Shown piece after piece: positions 25,090 to 36,004 of a stretch of DNA of 64,000 nt (its first letter is position 1; each line of letters starts with the position of its first letter). Below the pieces are notes generated by a model, which had not been told where the DNA came from, ran no database searches, and was given only the letters and a program-made list of their open reading frames with translations. This stretch comes from Anniella stebbinsi (taxonomy: Eukaryota > Chordata > Lepidosauria > Squamata > Anniellidae): positions 260,435,562-260,499,561 of the forward strand of contig JARDYH010000003.1 of assembly GCA_029215795.1 (NCBI GenBank). The letters run 5' to 3'. A program made the position numbers and the translations under genes.

Positions 25090-25260
25090 CCGAAAAATGC
25101 ATTCAATAGCATGTATACATTTGAAAAAGGTGCACAAACATGCTTTAATCAACGGGAGAATAATGTGTCCATTTCAAAGATGTGCACAATTGAGGCATAC
25201 ATTTGGAAAAGTACACACAGAAATAAGCACAGATTTGATGCAAAAAGCAAGCTTGCAATC
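25090..25260. repeat. Quasi-periodic TGCACA / TTTGAAAA-rich repeat
   Basis: Contains GTATACATTTGAAAAAGGTG, GATGTGCACAATTGAGGC and ACATTTGGAAAAGTACAC, like the stretch at 41-205. Confidence 0.5.
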
Positions 25261-25267
25261 TGATAGG

Positions 25268-25325
25268 GACAATAATAATAATAATAATAATTATCATTAT
25301 TAATAATTATTATTATTATTTATTT
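25268..25325. repeat. (AAT)n(ATT)n tract at an L2 tail
   Basis: AAT units change to ATT units, forming an inverted AT-rich tract at the 3-prime end of the minus-strand L2 copy. Confidence 0.88.
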
Positions 25326-25800
25326 CTTACCCGCCTCTCCCTTTGGATCGAGGCGGGGAACAACATTAGTACAACAATGCAATACAAATCAAATATATAA
25401 AATTAATTAAAAGAACATATAAAACCAATACAATATCAAGGTAACAATCAAGATATCTTAAAATCCTTGGTTTAAAATTCATCTGGTTAGGCCTGTCAGA
25501 AGAGGCTAGTTTTTATAGCTGTCTTAAACTTGGAGAGAGAGTTAAGTTGAAGAATCTCCTCCGGCAGGCCATTCCAGAATCTGTGAGCAGCAGAAGAAAA
25601 GGTCCTCTGGGTAACAGTTGTCAGCCTAGTCTTGGCCGACTGAAGTAAGTTCTTCCCAGAGGACCTGAGTGTGCAAGGCGGATTGTTTGGGAGAAGGCGA
25701 TCCCGCAGGTAACCTGGACCCAAACCATGTAGGGCTTTAAAAGTAATGACCAACACTTGTACTTCGCCCAGAAACTAATTGGCAGGCTTGAGTCAGAACA
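25300..25800 (-). pseudogene. L2-type LINE 3-prime end
   Basis: The minus-strand reading KALHGLGPGYLRDRLLPNNP then RTFSSAAHRFWNGLPEEILQ is the C-terminal tail of ORF2 in L2-type LINEs. The 3-prime UTR ends near 25325 with a GAGGCGGGTAAGAAAT-like hairpin and an (AAT)n tail. Confidence 0.75.
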
Positions 25801-26009
25801 GGCCGTAAGATCGAATTCAGAGATCTTTGGCAAGCTTAGTTATTACTGATGGACACATCCCAACCTGTAGTGCAGGTCAGTATTATTGAAAAATATGGAG
25901 GGGGGACATGAAGACTGAGAGAATAGTGACTTCCCTAGGATGCGCTGGTGAGTTCATGGCAGAGGCGAGATTTAAGCTAGAGACTTAGTGATTGACAGTT
26001 GAGACACTA

Positions 26010-26160
26010 AAGGTGCAATCCTACGCATGCTTTGATAGAAAAAAAGTTCTACAACTCCCATCATTCCCTATCCAGCATAATAGGCTGGACAATAGTGGAA
26101 GTTGTAGTATTTATTTATTTATTTATTTTTGCCTTTCTAAACGTGCATAGGATTGTGTGC
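26010..26160. mobile_element. Foldback MITE (GTGCAATCCTATGCAT ends), second copy
   Basis: Left GGTGCAATCCTACGCATG, right ACGTGCATAGGATTGTGTGC. It includes TACAACTCCCATCATTCCC, as in the 20604 copy, and an (ATTT)n tract. Confidence 0.58.
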
Positions 26161-26196
26161 TAAGCCACTCTGCGATATGACGTTGCATGGAAGGCC

Positions 26197-26432
26197 GTTG
26201 TTTAACTGCTGGCAGCGGAGGCTGCTGGCTGTGATTTCGGTGGGGCTGCAAATCCATTCTGAGTTTCAGTCAGAACTAGTCAGAACTCTAAGGGAGCAAT
26301 CCAAGGTGCTCCCGCCAGTTTAGGTATAAGGTTCAGCACTTTGGATAGCTTCTTTAAAGTCCTGGTTGGTTCTGACCGAAACCCAGAATGGAATCACAGC
26401 CCCACTGAAATCAGAGCCTCCCTGCCATCTTA
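26197..26432. mobile_element. Foldback MITE (TTTCAGTCAGAAC family)
   Basis: Left part GGCTGTGATTTCGGTGGGG then TCTGAGTTTCAGTCAGAAC; right part GTTCTGACCGAAACCCAGA then CACAGCCCCACTGAAATC. The arms are inverted repeats. A shorter copy is at 45702-45846. Confidence 0.65.
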
Positions 26433-27232
26433 AATTAATACAGTCCGGCAAATGATGAGGAAGACTCTTCTATGCCTGAGGTCCTAGAAAGCTGCTGCTA
26501 GTCAAAGTAAGCAATAGCGGGTGAGATGGACAAAAAGATTGGTTCTGATATAAGGTAGCTACCTATGCAAATAAGCCCACGGCCTTCAGAATCTCCAAAA
26601 TTCAAATTTTGGGGGTTTGGTAACAAGAAACATGCATTTCAATGTAGTTAAGCAATCAATCAATTGATTAACCAGATATAAAACAAACAACTGATTAATT
26701 AAAGGATTTGTAATTGATAGCTCAACTTAGAACAGATTTGGACTTTACATTATTAGAAGGAACAGCAGATGCAGATGAATTTCAAGCAACTCTAATTAGC
26801 CACGGAAAAGGTAATGTATGGAACCCTGGCAGGGCAAACCTTAAACCCCCTGAATCCTGGCATCTCTGCCTCCTCCCTATAATTTCTGTTGATAAATGTC
26901 ATCCTGCAGATTGCTCTTTATCTGTTGCCCTGTCGAAAACGTACACCTGCAAAAGGCACTGCCAAAAGGCAATCACGTACTGCAAGCCCCAATAAAAATC
27001 AAAGAGGAAAGCCAAATTGTATTGCCATGACATCTGTCCTGCCATCTGCTGGAGCTCCCATGAACAAATATAGCCCATCCAGCAATTATCCAGATGTTTA
27101 TACTTTCGGCATAACCAGCCTCGGCTTACAATGGCCAAATAAGCACAGAACATTGCAGTTTCTAAGATGATTTAACTATTTAATCCTGAAATGTATTTGG
27201 GGGTTATAACCGACCACAGAGGATGCACACGA

Positions 27233-27392
27233 CAGAATCATAGAATAGTGGAGTTGGAAGGGGCCCAAAAGGCCATCAAGTCCAACCCCCTGCTCAATGC
27301 AGGAATCCACCTTAAAGCATATCTGACAGGTGGCTGTCCAGCTGCCTCTTGATGGCCTCTAGTGTGGGAGAGCCCATGACCAGTGTGGGAGA
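27233..27392 (-). repeat. CR1 LINE 3-prime end, minus strand
   Basis: Begins AATCATAGAATAGTGGAGTT on the plus strand and continues through CATCAAGTCCAACCCCCTGC. A GTGTGGGAGAGCCCATGACC segment is directly duplicated at the truncated side (27362-27400). Confidence 0.85.
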
Positions 27393-27887
27393 GCCCATGA
27401 CCACATGTTCACCAACCACATGTACACCCACCACATGTGCACATCTCACACACACACACACACACACGTATGAATAAAAAACGAAGAGAGGCACACTAAT
27501 CCATGGGGCTGTCTTTATGGTGGCAACAGGATGCTAATGCTTCCTAAAGCAACCCCAGTAATGAACTGAAAAGGTTGCACGAAAATTTGTACTTCCTTAT
27601 TTGTATGCAATTTTGTAGAATGCACACACTTTTTTCAAGTGATTTTCACGAATATATGTACATTTGTGCATACTCTGCCCTAATATATGCAGTTTTGAAC
27701 ATATGTTTTATCGGAAAAGCCCATTGCAACATCTGGAAAAGCGTGAATTTCAAAGGATGACTGAGTTTCAGTTCACATATTAATTTGAAAGTGCAAAATT
27801 AGGGAAGTTTGCATTAAAAAGTGAAGCAAATGAATCCCCTAGTCTATACTAAAGACATCATGGCCTGATTTTTGAACTTTTCTGTTT

Positions 27888-28135
27888 CTCAATGCAGGAA
27901 TCCACCTTAAGGCATACCTGACAGATGGCTGTCCAACTGCATTTTGAACGCCTCTAGTGTGGGAAAGCCCACAACCTCCCTAGGTCATTGGTTCCATTGT
28001 CATCCTGCTCTAATAGTCAGGATGTTTTTCCTGATTTCCAGCTGGAATCTGGCTTCCTGTAACTTGAGTCCATTATTCCGTGTCCTACATTCTGGGTTGT
28101 TCGAGAAGAGATCCTGGCCCTTCTCTGTGTGACAC
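27888..28135 (-). repeat. CR1 LINE 3-prime fragment, minus strand
   Basis: Resumes at GCAGGAATCCACCTTAAGGC and extends through CTGTAACTTGAGTCCATTAT, beyond where the copy at 27233 stops. The CR1 terminal octamers are missing. Confidence 0.8.
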
Positions 28136-28369
28136 CATTTGGATGAGCAGGGTACAGAAAGAAAAAGTGGACATGAATGAAACTGCTTTTATTATACCAT
28201 ATTTTCAATGTTTCACTTCAGTCAAAATAGTGTTGGGGGGGGGGGGAATGACCAGGGAAGCAATAATTCATGGGAAATATCATCACTGTCTTTGAAGGAG
28301 CAGTAGGGTCCATTGGAAATATTTTATTTCTTGAACAAACTATGATTATTTTATATAGCAGGTAAATGG

Positions 28370-28436
28370 AGCCTCCGTGTCTAAAGACTTTGACTATTGG
28401 GCAGAATAGAAATGCAATAAATAAATAAATCAATAT
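28370..28436 (+). repeat. L2-type LINE tail
   Basis: GACTATTGGGCAGAATAGAA followed by (AAAT)n. Confidence 0.58.
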
Positions 28437-28521
28437 TTCACTGAATGAGGATGTACAGCATGGGAGGCCAGTTGCTTGTGGAAGCCATAATGCTTATGCA
28501 CATTATTTATGGGAATTCATG

Positions 28522-28919
28522 TAGGGTGACCATATATGGGAAACCAAAAAGGAGGACACCTAGTGGCAGGGGGGATGTCATGCTTTCCAGAGGCCCAGGA
28601 AAGTGCTCCTTTCCCTCCTCCACTCCAATCAGGTCCTTAAAGGTCCCGATTGGAGAGAAGGAGGGGAAAGCGTGTCATTCCCACCCCCGCCCCCACTGCT
28701 CCAATTGGGGCCTTTTCTTTAACGTCTGGCAATGACACACTTTCCCCTTTAAGGCCCTGATTGTAGCAATGGGGAGTGGGTGGGTGGGAATGATGGCCTT
28801 AACGGGGAAAGCATGTAATTCCAGGACATTATAGGAGATTACAGAAAATCCCCCGTGACACCCAGGATAGAACAAAAACCAGGACAAATCCGGGGAAATC
28901 CTGGCACTTGGTCACCCTA
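28522..28919. mobile_element. Family B hAT-like MITE, 398 bp
   Basis: Starts TAGGGTGACCATATATGG, ends CACTTGGTCACCCTA. The TSDs AATTCATG (28514-28521) and AATTCGTG (28920-28927) match 7 of 8. Internal motifs are AAACCAAAAAGGAGGACA near the left end and CCAGGACAAATCCGGGGAAA near the right end. It shares the terminus with family A but not the interior. Confidence 0.82.
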
Positions 28920-28999
28920 AATTCGTGGCTTCCTGGAATATCTGGCTGGCTACTGGTGGCCACATAATACTGGAATAGATGACTCTATTTCAAATGTCA

Positions 29000-30380
29000 G
29001 CCTTGATCAGTGTCTACTGTAGTTCCCTTAGTTCCTTGAGAAATAATTCCAGAGCGAAATTCTTACATCATTCTCAAATTTGTCATTCCATCCAACATGA
29101 TTTTGCTTTCTTCCCCCCTGAAATGGCTTTATTTGCCCAAGTGAACATGTACACCCCCTTTTCGTTTAATTGCATGCAACAACTATAACGATGGCATTCC
29201 TATTGGCAGACTAGAATGGTTTATCAGCAACTTCCATATGGGTAGTAGCAGTAATGATTTTGTATGGTAAGATGGCTATGCAATCCCAAAAGCTGTAATC
29301 ATATTAACGCATGGCCATTTGGGATGCAACTATTACTGGAAGGAGAAGAAATGCTTTGCGTGCAGTTTCCCCCGGACTGGGAAGCCCCTAGGGTAGCATG
29401 CGATACTCCACAAGCTGAATAAACACACACAGAGATTTCTGCAGGACAGCCAGCCAGATAACATTGTGAGCCCGTCGTATTAGCATTGGTCTCGGCAGAT
29501 GAGGGCCTGCGTTCCTGAAAATTAAATTGGGGGAAGTGCTCAAATCATACTCGTGAGAAAAAGACAAACATGAACTGAGAAAGAAATTCCATGGCCTGTC
29601 AAAGATACTTACAGCAAATCCTTTTGGTGAAGCACGCTATTTATTCAACATGAAGAGAGGGTCCTTTTTTTGTTTTCGTATTGCAAATTTGCATGCATTT
29701 GTTGTTCCTCTCTCCAGTGGCTGTGATATGTAGGGGCGGGGGGAAATCCCCTAGTTTTTATTTATTTTATTTCGAAAGCTGTAGGTTTCTCTCTCTCTCT
29801 CCCTCCCTCCCTCCCTCTCTTTCTCTGCCCTCTTTACGAAACGAAAAACAAAACAAAAACTAAAACTCCCATATGTAATAGCAGGATTTTGCCACAGGGT
29901 GGTACACCATGCACATTTAACGGAAGAGTTTTGTAATTCATCTGACAACTAGCTATGCCCCCCTCTGCTAGCCGCAGTCCACCAGTAATAGAACAATCTG
30001 GAGACATCAAAATAACTGGATTTCTGCCACAGGCTTGCATCTCCGAAAATAAGAAGTACGGAGTCTCCGCATAGAACGTGATTTCATTTAGAGCCACACA
30101 AATGGAAAGCCCGGTCGTAGCTAGGATTCAGCTGAAAGGGGGTGGGTGAGATTTTTTTTGCCAAAACTTTCATTTGGTGTGAAAAGTGCCCACTTCTCAA
30201 CAACTATTTGGGATAGTGTGCGTTAATGGGGGAGAGGACAAAGGTCCCTGGCAATCCAAACTGAGAGCCAAATGCACAGCCCTCACTCTGGATTGGTCCT
30301 TTGACATAATATTATAGCCAAATCGGATTGGCTCCTTGCTGTAGATGTGTTACCATTACACTAACATGATCTCCAAGTGG
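29000..30380. other. Intron, nothing recognised
   Basis: Includes a (TC)n(CCCT)n tract at 29789-29826. No coding or mobile-element signal. Confidence 0.5.
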
Positions 30381-30393
30381 CTGGGATTACATA

Positions 30394-30705
30394 GCATGAG
30401 CCCTGTCCTCCTTTTCATATGGTCAGCCTAGTTAAAGTTGCATGAGCCCTGTCCTCCTTTTCATATGGTCAGCCTAGTTAAAGTTGCATGAGCCCTGTCC
30501 TCCTTTTCATATGGTCAGCCTAGTTAAAGTTGCATGAGCCCTGTCCTCCTTTTCATATGGTCAGCCTAGTTAAAGTTGCATGAGCCCTGTCCTCCTTTTC
30601 ATATGGTCAGCCTAGTTAAAGTTGCATGAGCCCTGTCCTCCTTTTCATATGGTCAGCCTAGTTAAAGTTACATGAGCCCTGTCCTCCTTTTCATATGGTC
30701 AGCCA
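30394..30705. repeat. 46-bp minisatellite built from a family A terminus
   Basis: Six consecutive 45-46-bp units start at 30431, 30477, 30523, 30569, 30615 and 30661, preceded by a partial unit at 30394-30430. Each unit begins GTTAAAGTTGCATGAGCC and ends TTCATATGGTCAGCCTA, which is the last 46 bp of a family A element. Units are almost identical; the last has TTACATG in place of TTGCATG and ends GCCA. The junction of each unit joins the element terminus TA to GTTAAAG inside the next terminus. Confidence 0.93.
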
Positions 30706-30979
30706 ATAGTTAGTAAAAGAAGTGCCCTGTCCTTGGGGTGTTGTTGCTGGGTTGTTGTTTTTTTATGTCGCTGAAGGAGCTGCTAATTTTGAACTGAAAC
30801 AAAAGTGAACAATGTGAGTAGGGTCTGTGTGGATTGGGAGACACCGTTGACCCCTTTCAGCCCCTTCTGCAATGACGATCTTTGCATGTGATCAATCAGT
30901 GCAACACTACTGATAACTACTTCTAGGATGTTTTTTTGGGGGAGGAGATTTCAAATACGTGTGTATTTGAACTTCCAGT

Positions 30980-31433
30980 TAGGGTGACCATATGAATAGG
31001 AGGACAGAGCTCCTGTATCTTTAACAGTTGGAGAGAAAAGAGAATTTCAGCCAGGGTCATTTGTATGCATGCATCACCTGGTGAAAGTCCCTCTTCAACA
31101 CGACAGTTAAAGCTGCAGGTGCTATACTAGAGAGTCCAGATACAAAGGAGGGCAGGCATTAAAATACAATAAACAAGATTTAAAACAGAACTAAAAGGCT
31201 AAAATGCCTGGGAAAATAAAAAGGTCTTCACCCAGCATCAGAAAAAGCACAAGGTGGGTGCTAGCGTAACCAGATACAAAAGAGGGCAGGGCTCCTGCAA
31301 CATTACCTGTTGTGATGAAGAGGGCATTTCACCAGGTGCTGCATGCTTACAAATGACACCTGCTGAAATTCCCTTTTCTATGCCTCTGTTAAACATACAG
31401 GAGCCCTGTCCTCCTTTCCATATGGTCACCCTA
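30980..31433. mobile_element. Family A element interrupted by an L2 fragment
   Basis: Left end TAGGGTGACCATATG, right end CATATGGTCACCCTA. Candidate TSDs CTTCCAGT (30972-30979) and CTTCTAAT (31434-31441) match at 6 of 8 bases, as in an old insertion. About 100 bp near 31155-31257 is a minus-strand L2-like segment (CAATAAACAAGATTTAAAAC and following) that the other copies lack, so it is a nested insertion. Confidence 0.75.
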
Positions 31434-31447
31434 CTTCTAATAGTCTT

Positions 31448-33100
31448 TTGACTAAGTACTTCACCAAAGACTCCTTGATCAAACTTAGCAGTCATGGAAT
31501 AAGAGGAGATGTCCTCTTATGGATCAGTAACTGGTTAAAAAAAAGAAAGCCGAGAGTAGGAATAAATGGTAAATTCTCCCAATGGAAGGATGTAAACAGT
31601 GGAGTCCCCCAGGAATCCATATTGGGGCCAATGCTTTTCAGCTTAATCATAAATGATCTGGAATTAGAATTGAGCAGTGAAGTGGCCAAGGTTGCAAATG
31701 ACACCAAATCATTGAGTGTGGATAAATCAAAAGGTATTGTGAGACACTCCAAGTCATATTACCTTGGTGCAAATCTATGGTGTTACCACACTTAAAATAC
31801 TGTGTGTAGTTCTGGTCATGGCACCTAAAACAAGGATATTGTAGAGTTGGAAAAAATGCAGAAAAGGGCAACTAAAATGATCAAGGGGCTGGAGAAACTC
31901 CCCTGTGAGGAAAGGTGGGATCATTTAGCTTAGAAAAAAACATGAGTAAGGGGAGACAAGATAGAGGGGTACAAAATGTTGCATGTTATGGAGGTGTTTT
32001 TCTCCCTTTCATAATGCTAGAACCCCAGCTCATCCCACAAAGCTGATTGGTTTCAAAAAAAGGAGGTTACCTGTTCGTACAGTGCATAGTTAAATTATGC
32101 ACAAAATGCATAATTTCGTGCAGTGCATAGTTAAATTATGCACAAAATGCATAATTTCCACAAAATGCAGTGATGGCCCCTACTTTGGGTAGCTTCAAAA
32201 GGGGTTGGAGTAGGCTGACCAGATTTTGAGACCCAAAATCCCGGTCCCCCCCACCCCCCCCACATAAAACAACCCCCCCGCGTGCCCGCGCGCCCGCCCC
32301 CCCGCGCGGCCCGCCCCCCCGCGCGGCCCGCCCAAGCCCTCCGCCCGTGCTGCGCTGCCCGCGCCGCCCGCCCGCCCCGCTCGCCCCACGCTGCTCGCGC
32401 CGCCCGCCCGCCTCGCGCTCCTTACCTGTGCAGGCCGCGTCCGCTTCCCTCCAGTGCTCGGAATCTACTGAGAAACAGGCTTCACGGCCTGTCTCTCAGT
32501 ATCGCGCTGGGTGATGACGTCATCACCCGGCGCGCTACTGAGGGACAGGCCATGAAGCCTGTTTCTCAGTAGATTCGAGCACTGGAGGGAAGCGGACGCG
32601 GCCTGCACAGGTAAGGAGCTCGAGGCGCGGAGCTCGAGGCGCGGGGCACTTACCTGCTGGGGCGGGCGCTTCCCGGGCTCCTCCGCCGCCACTGCCGCCG
32701 GGTCTACTGCCGCTCCTCGCTTGCTGCACCGCCGCGTGACCCCCCGCCACCCTGGTTTGCCCCCCCCGCCGCCCGGTTGGGCCGGTTTGCCCCTGGATTC
32801 CCGGTTAGGACCGGGAAATCCCGAGCCATCTGGACAGCCTAGGTTGGAGAAATTCATGGAGGATAACACTATCGAAAGCTACTAGTCCTGATGGCTATAT
32901 GCTACCTCCAGTATCAGAGGCAGTATACCTATTCATACCAGTTGCTGGGGAACACGGGTGGGAGGGTATTGGTACATTCTTGTCCTATTTGTGGGTTTCC
33001 CAAGAGGAACCTGCTTGGCAACTGTGTGTGCAGAACGCTGGACTAGGTGGACCCTTGCTCTGACCCAACATAGCTTTTCTTATGCTCTTATATTCTTATG
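31448..33100 (+). pseudogene. CR1/L3-type LINE 3-prime part, reverse transcriptase relic
   Basis: The first 350 bases still read HGIRGDVLLWISNWLKKRKP and NSGVPQESILGPMLFSLIIN, a reverse transcriptase core of the CR1/L2 type. The catalytic-region motif is decayed to VANDTK where FADDTK is expected. Further on, frame-shifted pieces such as KRATKMIKGLEKLP are recognisable. A tandem duplication (about 43 bp, 32078-32160) and the 631-bp family C element interrupt it. The 3-prime end matches the GGCTATATGCTACCTCCAGT type and finishes at a TCTTATG repeat. It is not functional. Confidence 0.75.
32211..32841. mobile_element. Family C GC-rich palindromic hAT-like element, 631 bp
   Basis: Starts TAGGCTGACCAGATTTTG, ends CATCTGGACAGCCTA. 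A perfect 8-bp TSD, GGTTGGAG, is at 32203-32210 and 32842-32849. The interior is very rich in G, C and CpG. It contains a large palindrome with arms of about 100 bp (32418-32619) centred on 32518/32519 with no spacer. The central 20 bp (32509-32528) are a perfect palindrome including TGACGTCA. The element interrupts a CR1/L3-like LINE 3-prime end that resumes at 32842. Confidence 0.87.
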
Positions 33101-33365
33101 TGTACTATGGAGTCCTTCATTGTGATCATAATCACTTAGCTATAAACTGAAGAGGAAAAAAATACGGCTGAGCCAACAATGCCACTTTTGCAGGCTGCAA
33201 CATAGGAGCAGCATTTTCAGCTCTCTGGGGATGGGAGAATTTCTTAAACTATTCCCCTGAGGAATTGGCTTACCATGGTAAGTGATGAGTTTTCTGAGCT
33301 TTGCTTCATTTGAGTACTTGATTTGCTGCCACTAGCGGAGACAGAACACGATGCCCCTCTGCAAT

Positions 33366-33528
33366 GTCATAGAATCATAGAATAGTAGAGTTGGAAGGGG
33401 CCTATAAGGACATCAAGTCCAACCCCCTGCTCAGTGCAGGAATCCACCTTAAAGCATCCCTGACAGATGGTTGCCCAGCTGCCTCTTGAAGGCCTCTAGT
33501 TGGGAGAGCCCACGACCTCCCTAGGTAA
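33366..33528 (-). repeat. CR1 LINE 3-prime end, minus strand
   Basis: AATCATAGAATAGTAGAGTT through CCTCTTGAAGGCCTCTAGTT. Confidence 0.83.
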
Positions 33529-33775
33529 GGTTGGGTCAGGATTTCATGTTGTACCAAAGGCAATGTTGGAAAAAAAACAAAAAAGATGGAAGGTTCCACT
33601 GACTGGGAGCCATTATTCCTCCCCCTCCCCCAAACAAAGCCTCTAGAATGATGCTAGACCTGAGGAATCACCATTCAAACAGAGGCATTGAGGAGGCATA
33701 TGGCAACCTTCTGGACCACCGATTGCAATTCCAACACTCACCAGGCTTCTGATTGGTGGAGCAAATTGTTTAAGG

Positions 33776-33928
33776 TAGGGTGACCATATGGAAAGGAGGA
33801 CAGGGCTCCTGTATCTTTAACAGTTACATAGAAAAGGGAATTTCAGCAGCTGTCAGTATGCATGCAGCACCTGGTGAAATTCCCTCTTCATCACAACTCT
33901 TAAAGCTGCAGGAGCTATACTAGCATGC
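33776..33928. mobile_element. Family A left half, truncated
   Basis: Begins TAGGGTGACCATATGG and follows the family A left arm to the centre, ending in GGAGCTATACTAGCATGCCC. The right arm is missing. Confidence 0.7.
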
Positions 33929-34724
33929 CCATTTTGAAACATGATTTCTACTCCTCAGAAGCATCCAAGTCCTTTCTAATCACCTTTCATAATATAAAAA
34001 TTAAATCTGTGCCTCAATAAGTCTGATATTCACGTTCACCTTCCTAACTAAAAGGAATATTCATTAACGTTTTGAAATTAATAATAACTTGCTCCTTAAA
34101 ATAAGCATAGTCCCTTATGAAGTAGGATTCTTTTAAAGCTGTCAGAGACGGGTGATAGAGGGGTCCTTCCCCCCCCCCCCACATTTCATTGATTCATGGG
34201 ATTCAAAGATAATAGCCCTGTTGTTACAAATAGGTGAAAATGTATGTTAGGTGAGAAACTAGAGGTGTAATGTAATGGTCACTAATGTACATCGCACCAT
34301 CATAAACAGATTGTCACAGATTACGTTTTTAGATGCGCACATTACATTGTTTAGATTTTCAAAAATATAATGCATGAATGATGATAAGCATGTATTTTTA
34401 TGCAGGAGTTGAATAGTATAGGGATCAAGTCACTGGAGTAGGAATCAGTATTGCCCTGTTCAAATCTCACCTCTTCTGTGAAATTAGGGAAGCCCAGTCT
34501 CTCAACCCCAGCTCTCACTTCCCTCATAACTAACTGCATATCTGCATACCTAATCAAATCAACCTACTTTCCAGGCTTTTTGCAAGGATCACAAGGTAAT
34601 GGATGCAAAGGAATGTTATGTAGTTTAATGCTAAGCACAGTTTCAGGTTCGGTTGAGGGGTGGGGAGGGAGGATAGGTTTGGGCCATGAGGATTCCATCT
34701 CTCTGATCAGGTATTCTGTTCCTT

Positions 34725-35560
34725 TTGATGTACCATCCACCCCACTACCCAAGTGTCTTCCCCCACAAGTGTCTCCCTACCCAAGCTGATGGACATGCCT
34801 CCACTTTGTTGCTAAGAACCCCATGGTTTATAGTCTTGGAGGATTTTGATATCCCTACGAAGACTACCTTGTTTGAAGTAGCTCAGGATTTCATGGCTGC
34901 CTTGACACCCATGGGCTTGTCTCAAGTAAAACTGGGCCCAAAACATGTGATAGGACACACTTTAAATCTGGCATGGTGTTCAAGAATGGGGTAAGATGCC
35001 CCATGGGACAGAGCTCCATCATCATCACCCTGTTGTCATGGTTAGATCACTGCCTCAATGGGTTGGACCTTCAAGATACAATAGATTCTGCAGGGATAAA
35101 GGATGAGCCCCCGAAGGCCCATGACTCTAGAAGATTTTCTACAGTCTCTGGGGGGAATTTCCAACCATTTTAGCCAACACACTTGCTGAGGCCCTGCTCT
35201 CCACATAGAATGAATTGAGCTATCAATACAATCATTCCCAAACACCCTCACCCATATCATAGAGCTCTGTCACATCTTTGGTATTATGAGGAATGGAGGG
35301 CAATAAAACATTTGGGTAAATGGCCAGAATGCAGGTGGAGGAAAACTTGCTATGATCAAACACAGGTGAGAGCCCATTTTTGGACTTCTTCTGTGTCAGT
35401 GAAGGCAGTGAAAAAAGCTTGCTTTTTTGCCACCATTACATCTGAATGATGTCAACCTAAGGAGCTATTTAAGGTGGTTAATTGTCTCCTCTGTAGAGAC
35501 CCAGGAGATCAGGGTGTGGAATTTTCCAAAGTTTTGACCAATTAGTGTTACACTTTGCAG
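34725..35560 (+). pseudogene. L2-type LINE, endonuclease-domain relic
   Basis: Reads VLEDFDIPTKTTLFEVAQDF, MAALTPMGLSQVKLGPKHVI and GHTLNLAW, which match the AP-endonuclease region of L2-clade LINEs (LGDFN ... MGLSQ ... HTLDL). Downstream pieces (KWPECRWRKT, WTSSVSVKAVKKAYFFA) correspond to the segment between endonuclease and reverse transcriptase, with frameshifts and stops. It is a decayed copy. Confidence 0.7.
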
Positions 35561-36004
35561 ATAGCACTGTTTACACCTGCATTGGATTAGTCGTCATCGT
35601 TGATTAAATTAATGGGTCTAAGACACCATCTCTTCTTGCTTATGAATACTTTTCAGTTTGTGCAACCTCAGGATGTGGACAAGCTACTTGGATCTTTTGT
35701 GGGTAATAAAAGTAGTTCAGAAAGATTTGAGGATCTGTACCTAGAAGGTGATTAATGATTCTTTAAGTAGGCTTTCATCCCACTGTCCATAAGGAGAGAG
35801 TGGTGTGACCTTTTGTTTGAAAGACCTTGGGATCTTGGACCTGATTCTGATGATCAATTTCTGGGCTGAGCATGTGCTCCAATGCACCTGTTCCTTAATT
35901 CCTAGAGTACTTCTGCCCACCTGAACCATTATTTTGTAGTTAGCTCTGGTTGATGGACATCAAAATTAGGGATGTGTGAATCAGCAAAAAATTGAGCTCA
36001 TCCA

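Noticed and set aside
30394..30705. Regular direct repeats resembling a CRISPR array
   Set aside because: Units are contiguous 46-bp tandem copies without unique spacers, in a vertebrate intron, and derive from a MITE end.
31448..31795. A reverse transcriptase frame that might be functional
   Set aside because: The FADDTK-type motif is altered to VANDTK, only a short stretch is open, and the rest is frame-shifted and interrupted.
32465..32869. A 134-codon proline- and glycine-rich frame on the minus strand
   Set aside because: It lies inside the GC-rich family C palindrome, where stop codons are rare by composition.
34725..34994. A conserved-looking enzyme domain
   Set aside because: It is the endonuclease region of a decayed L2-type LINE, not a host gene.
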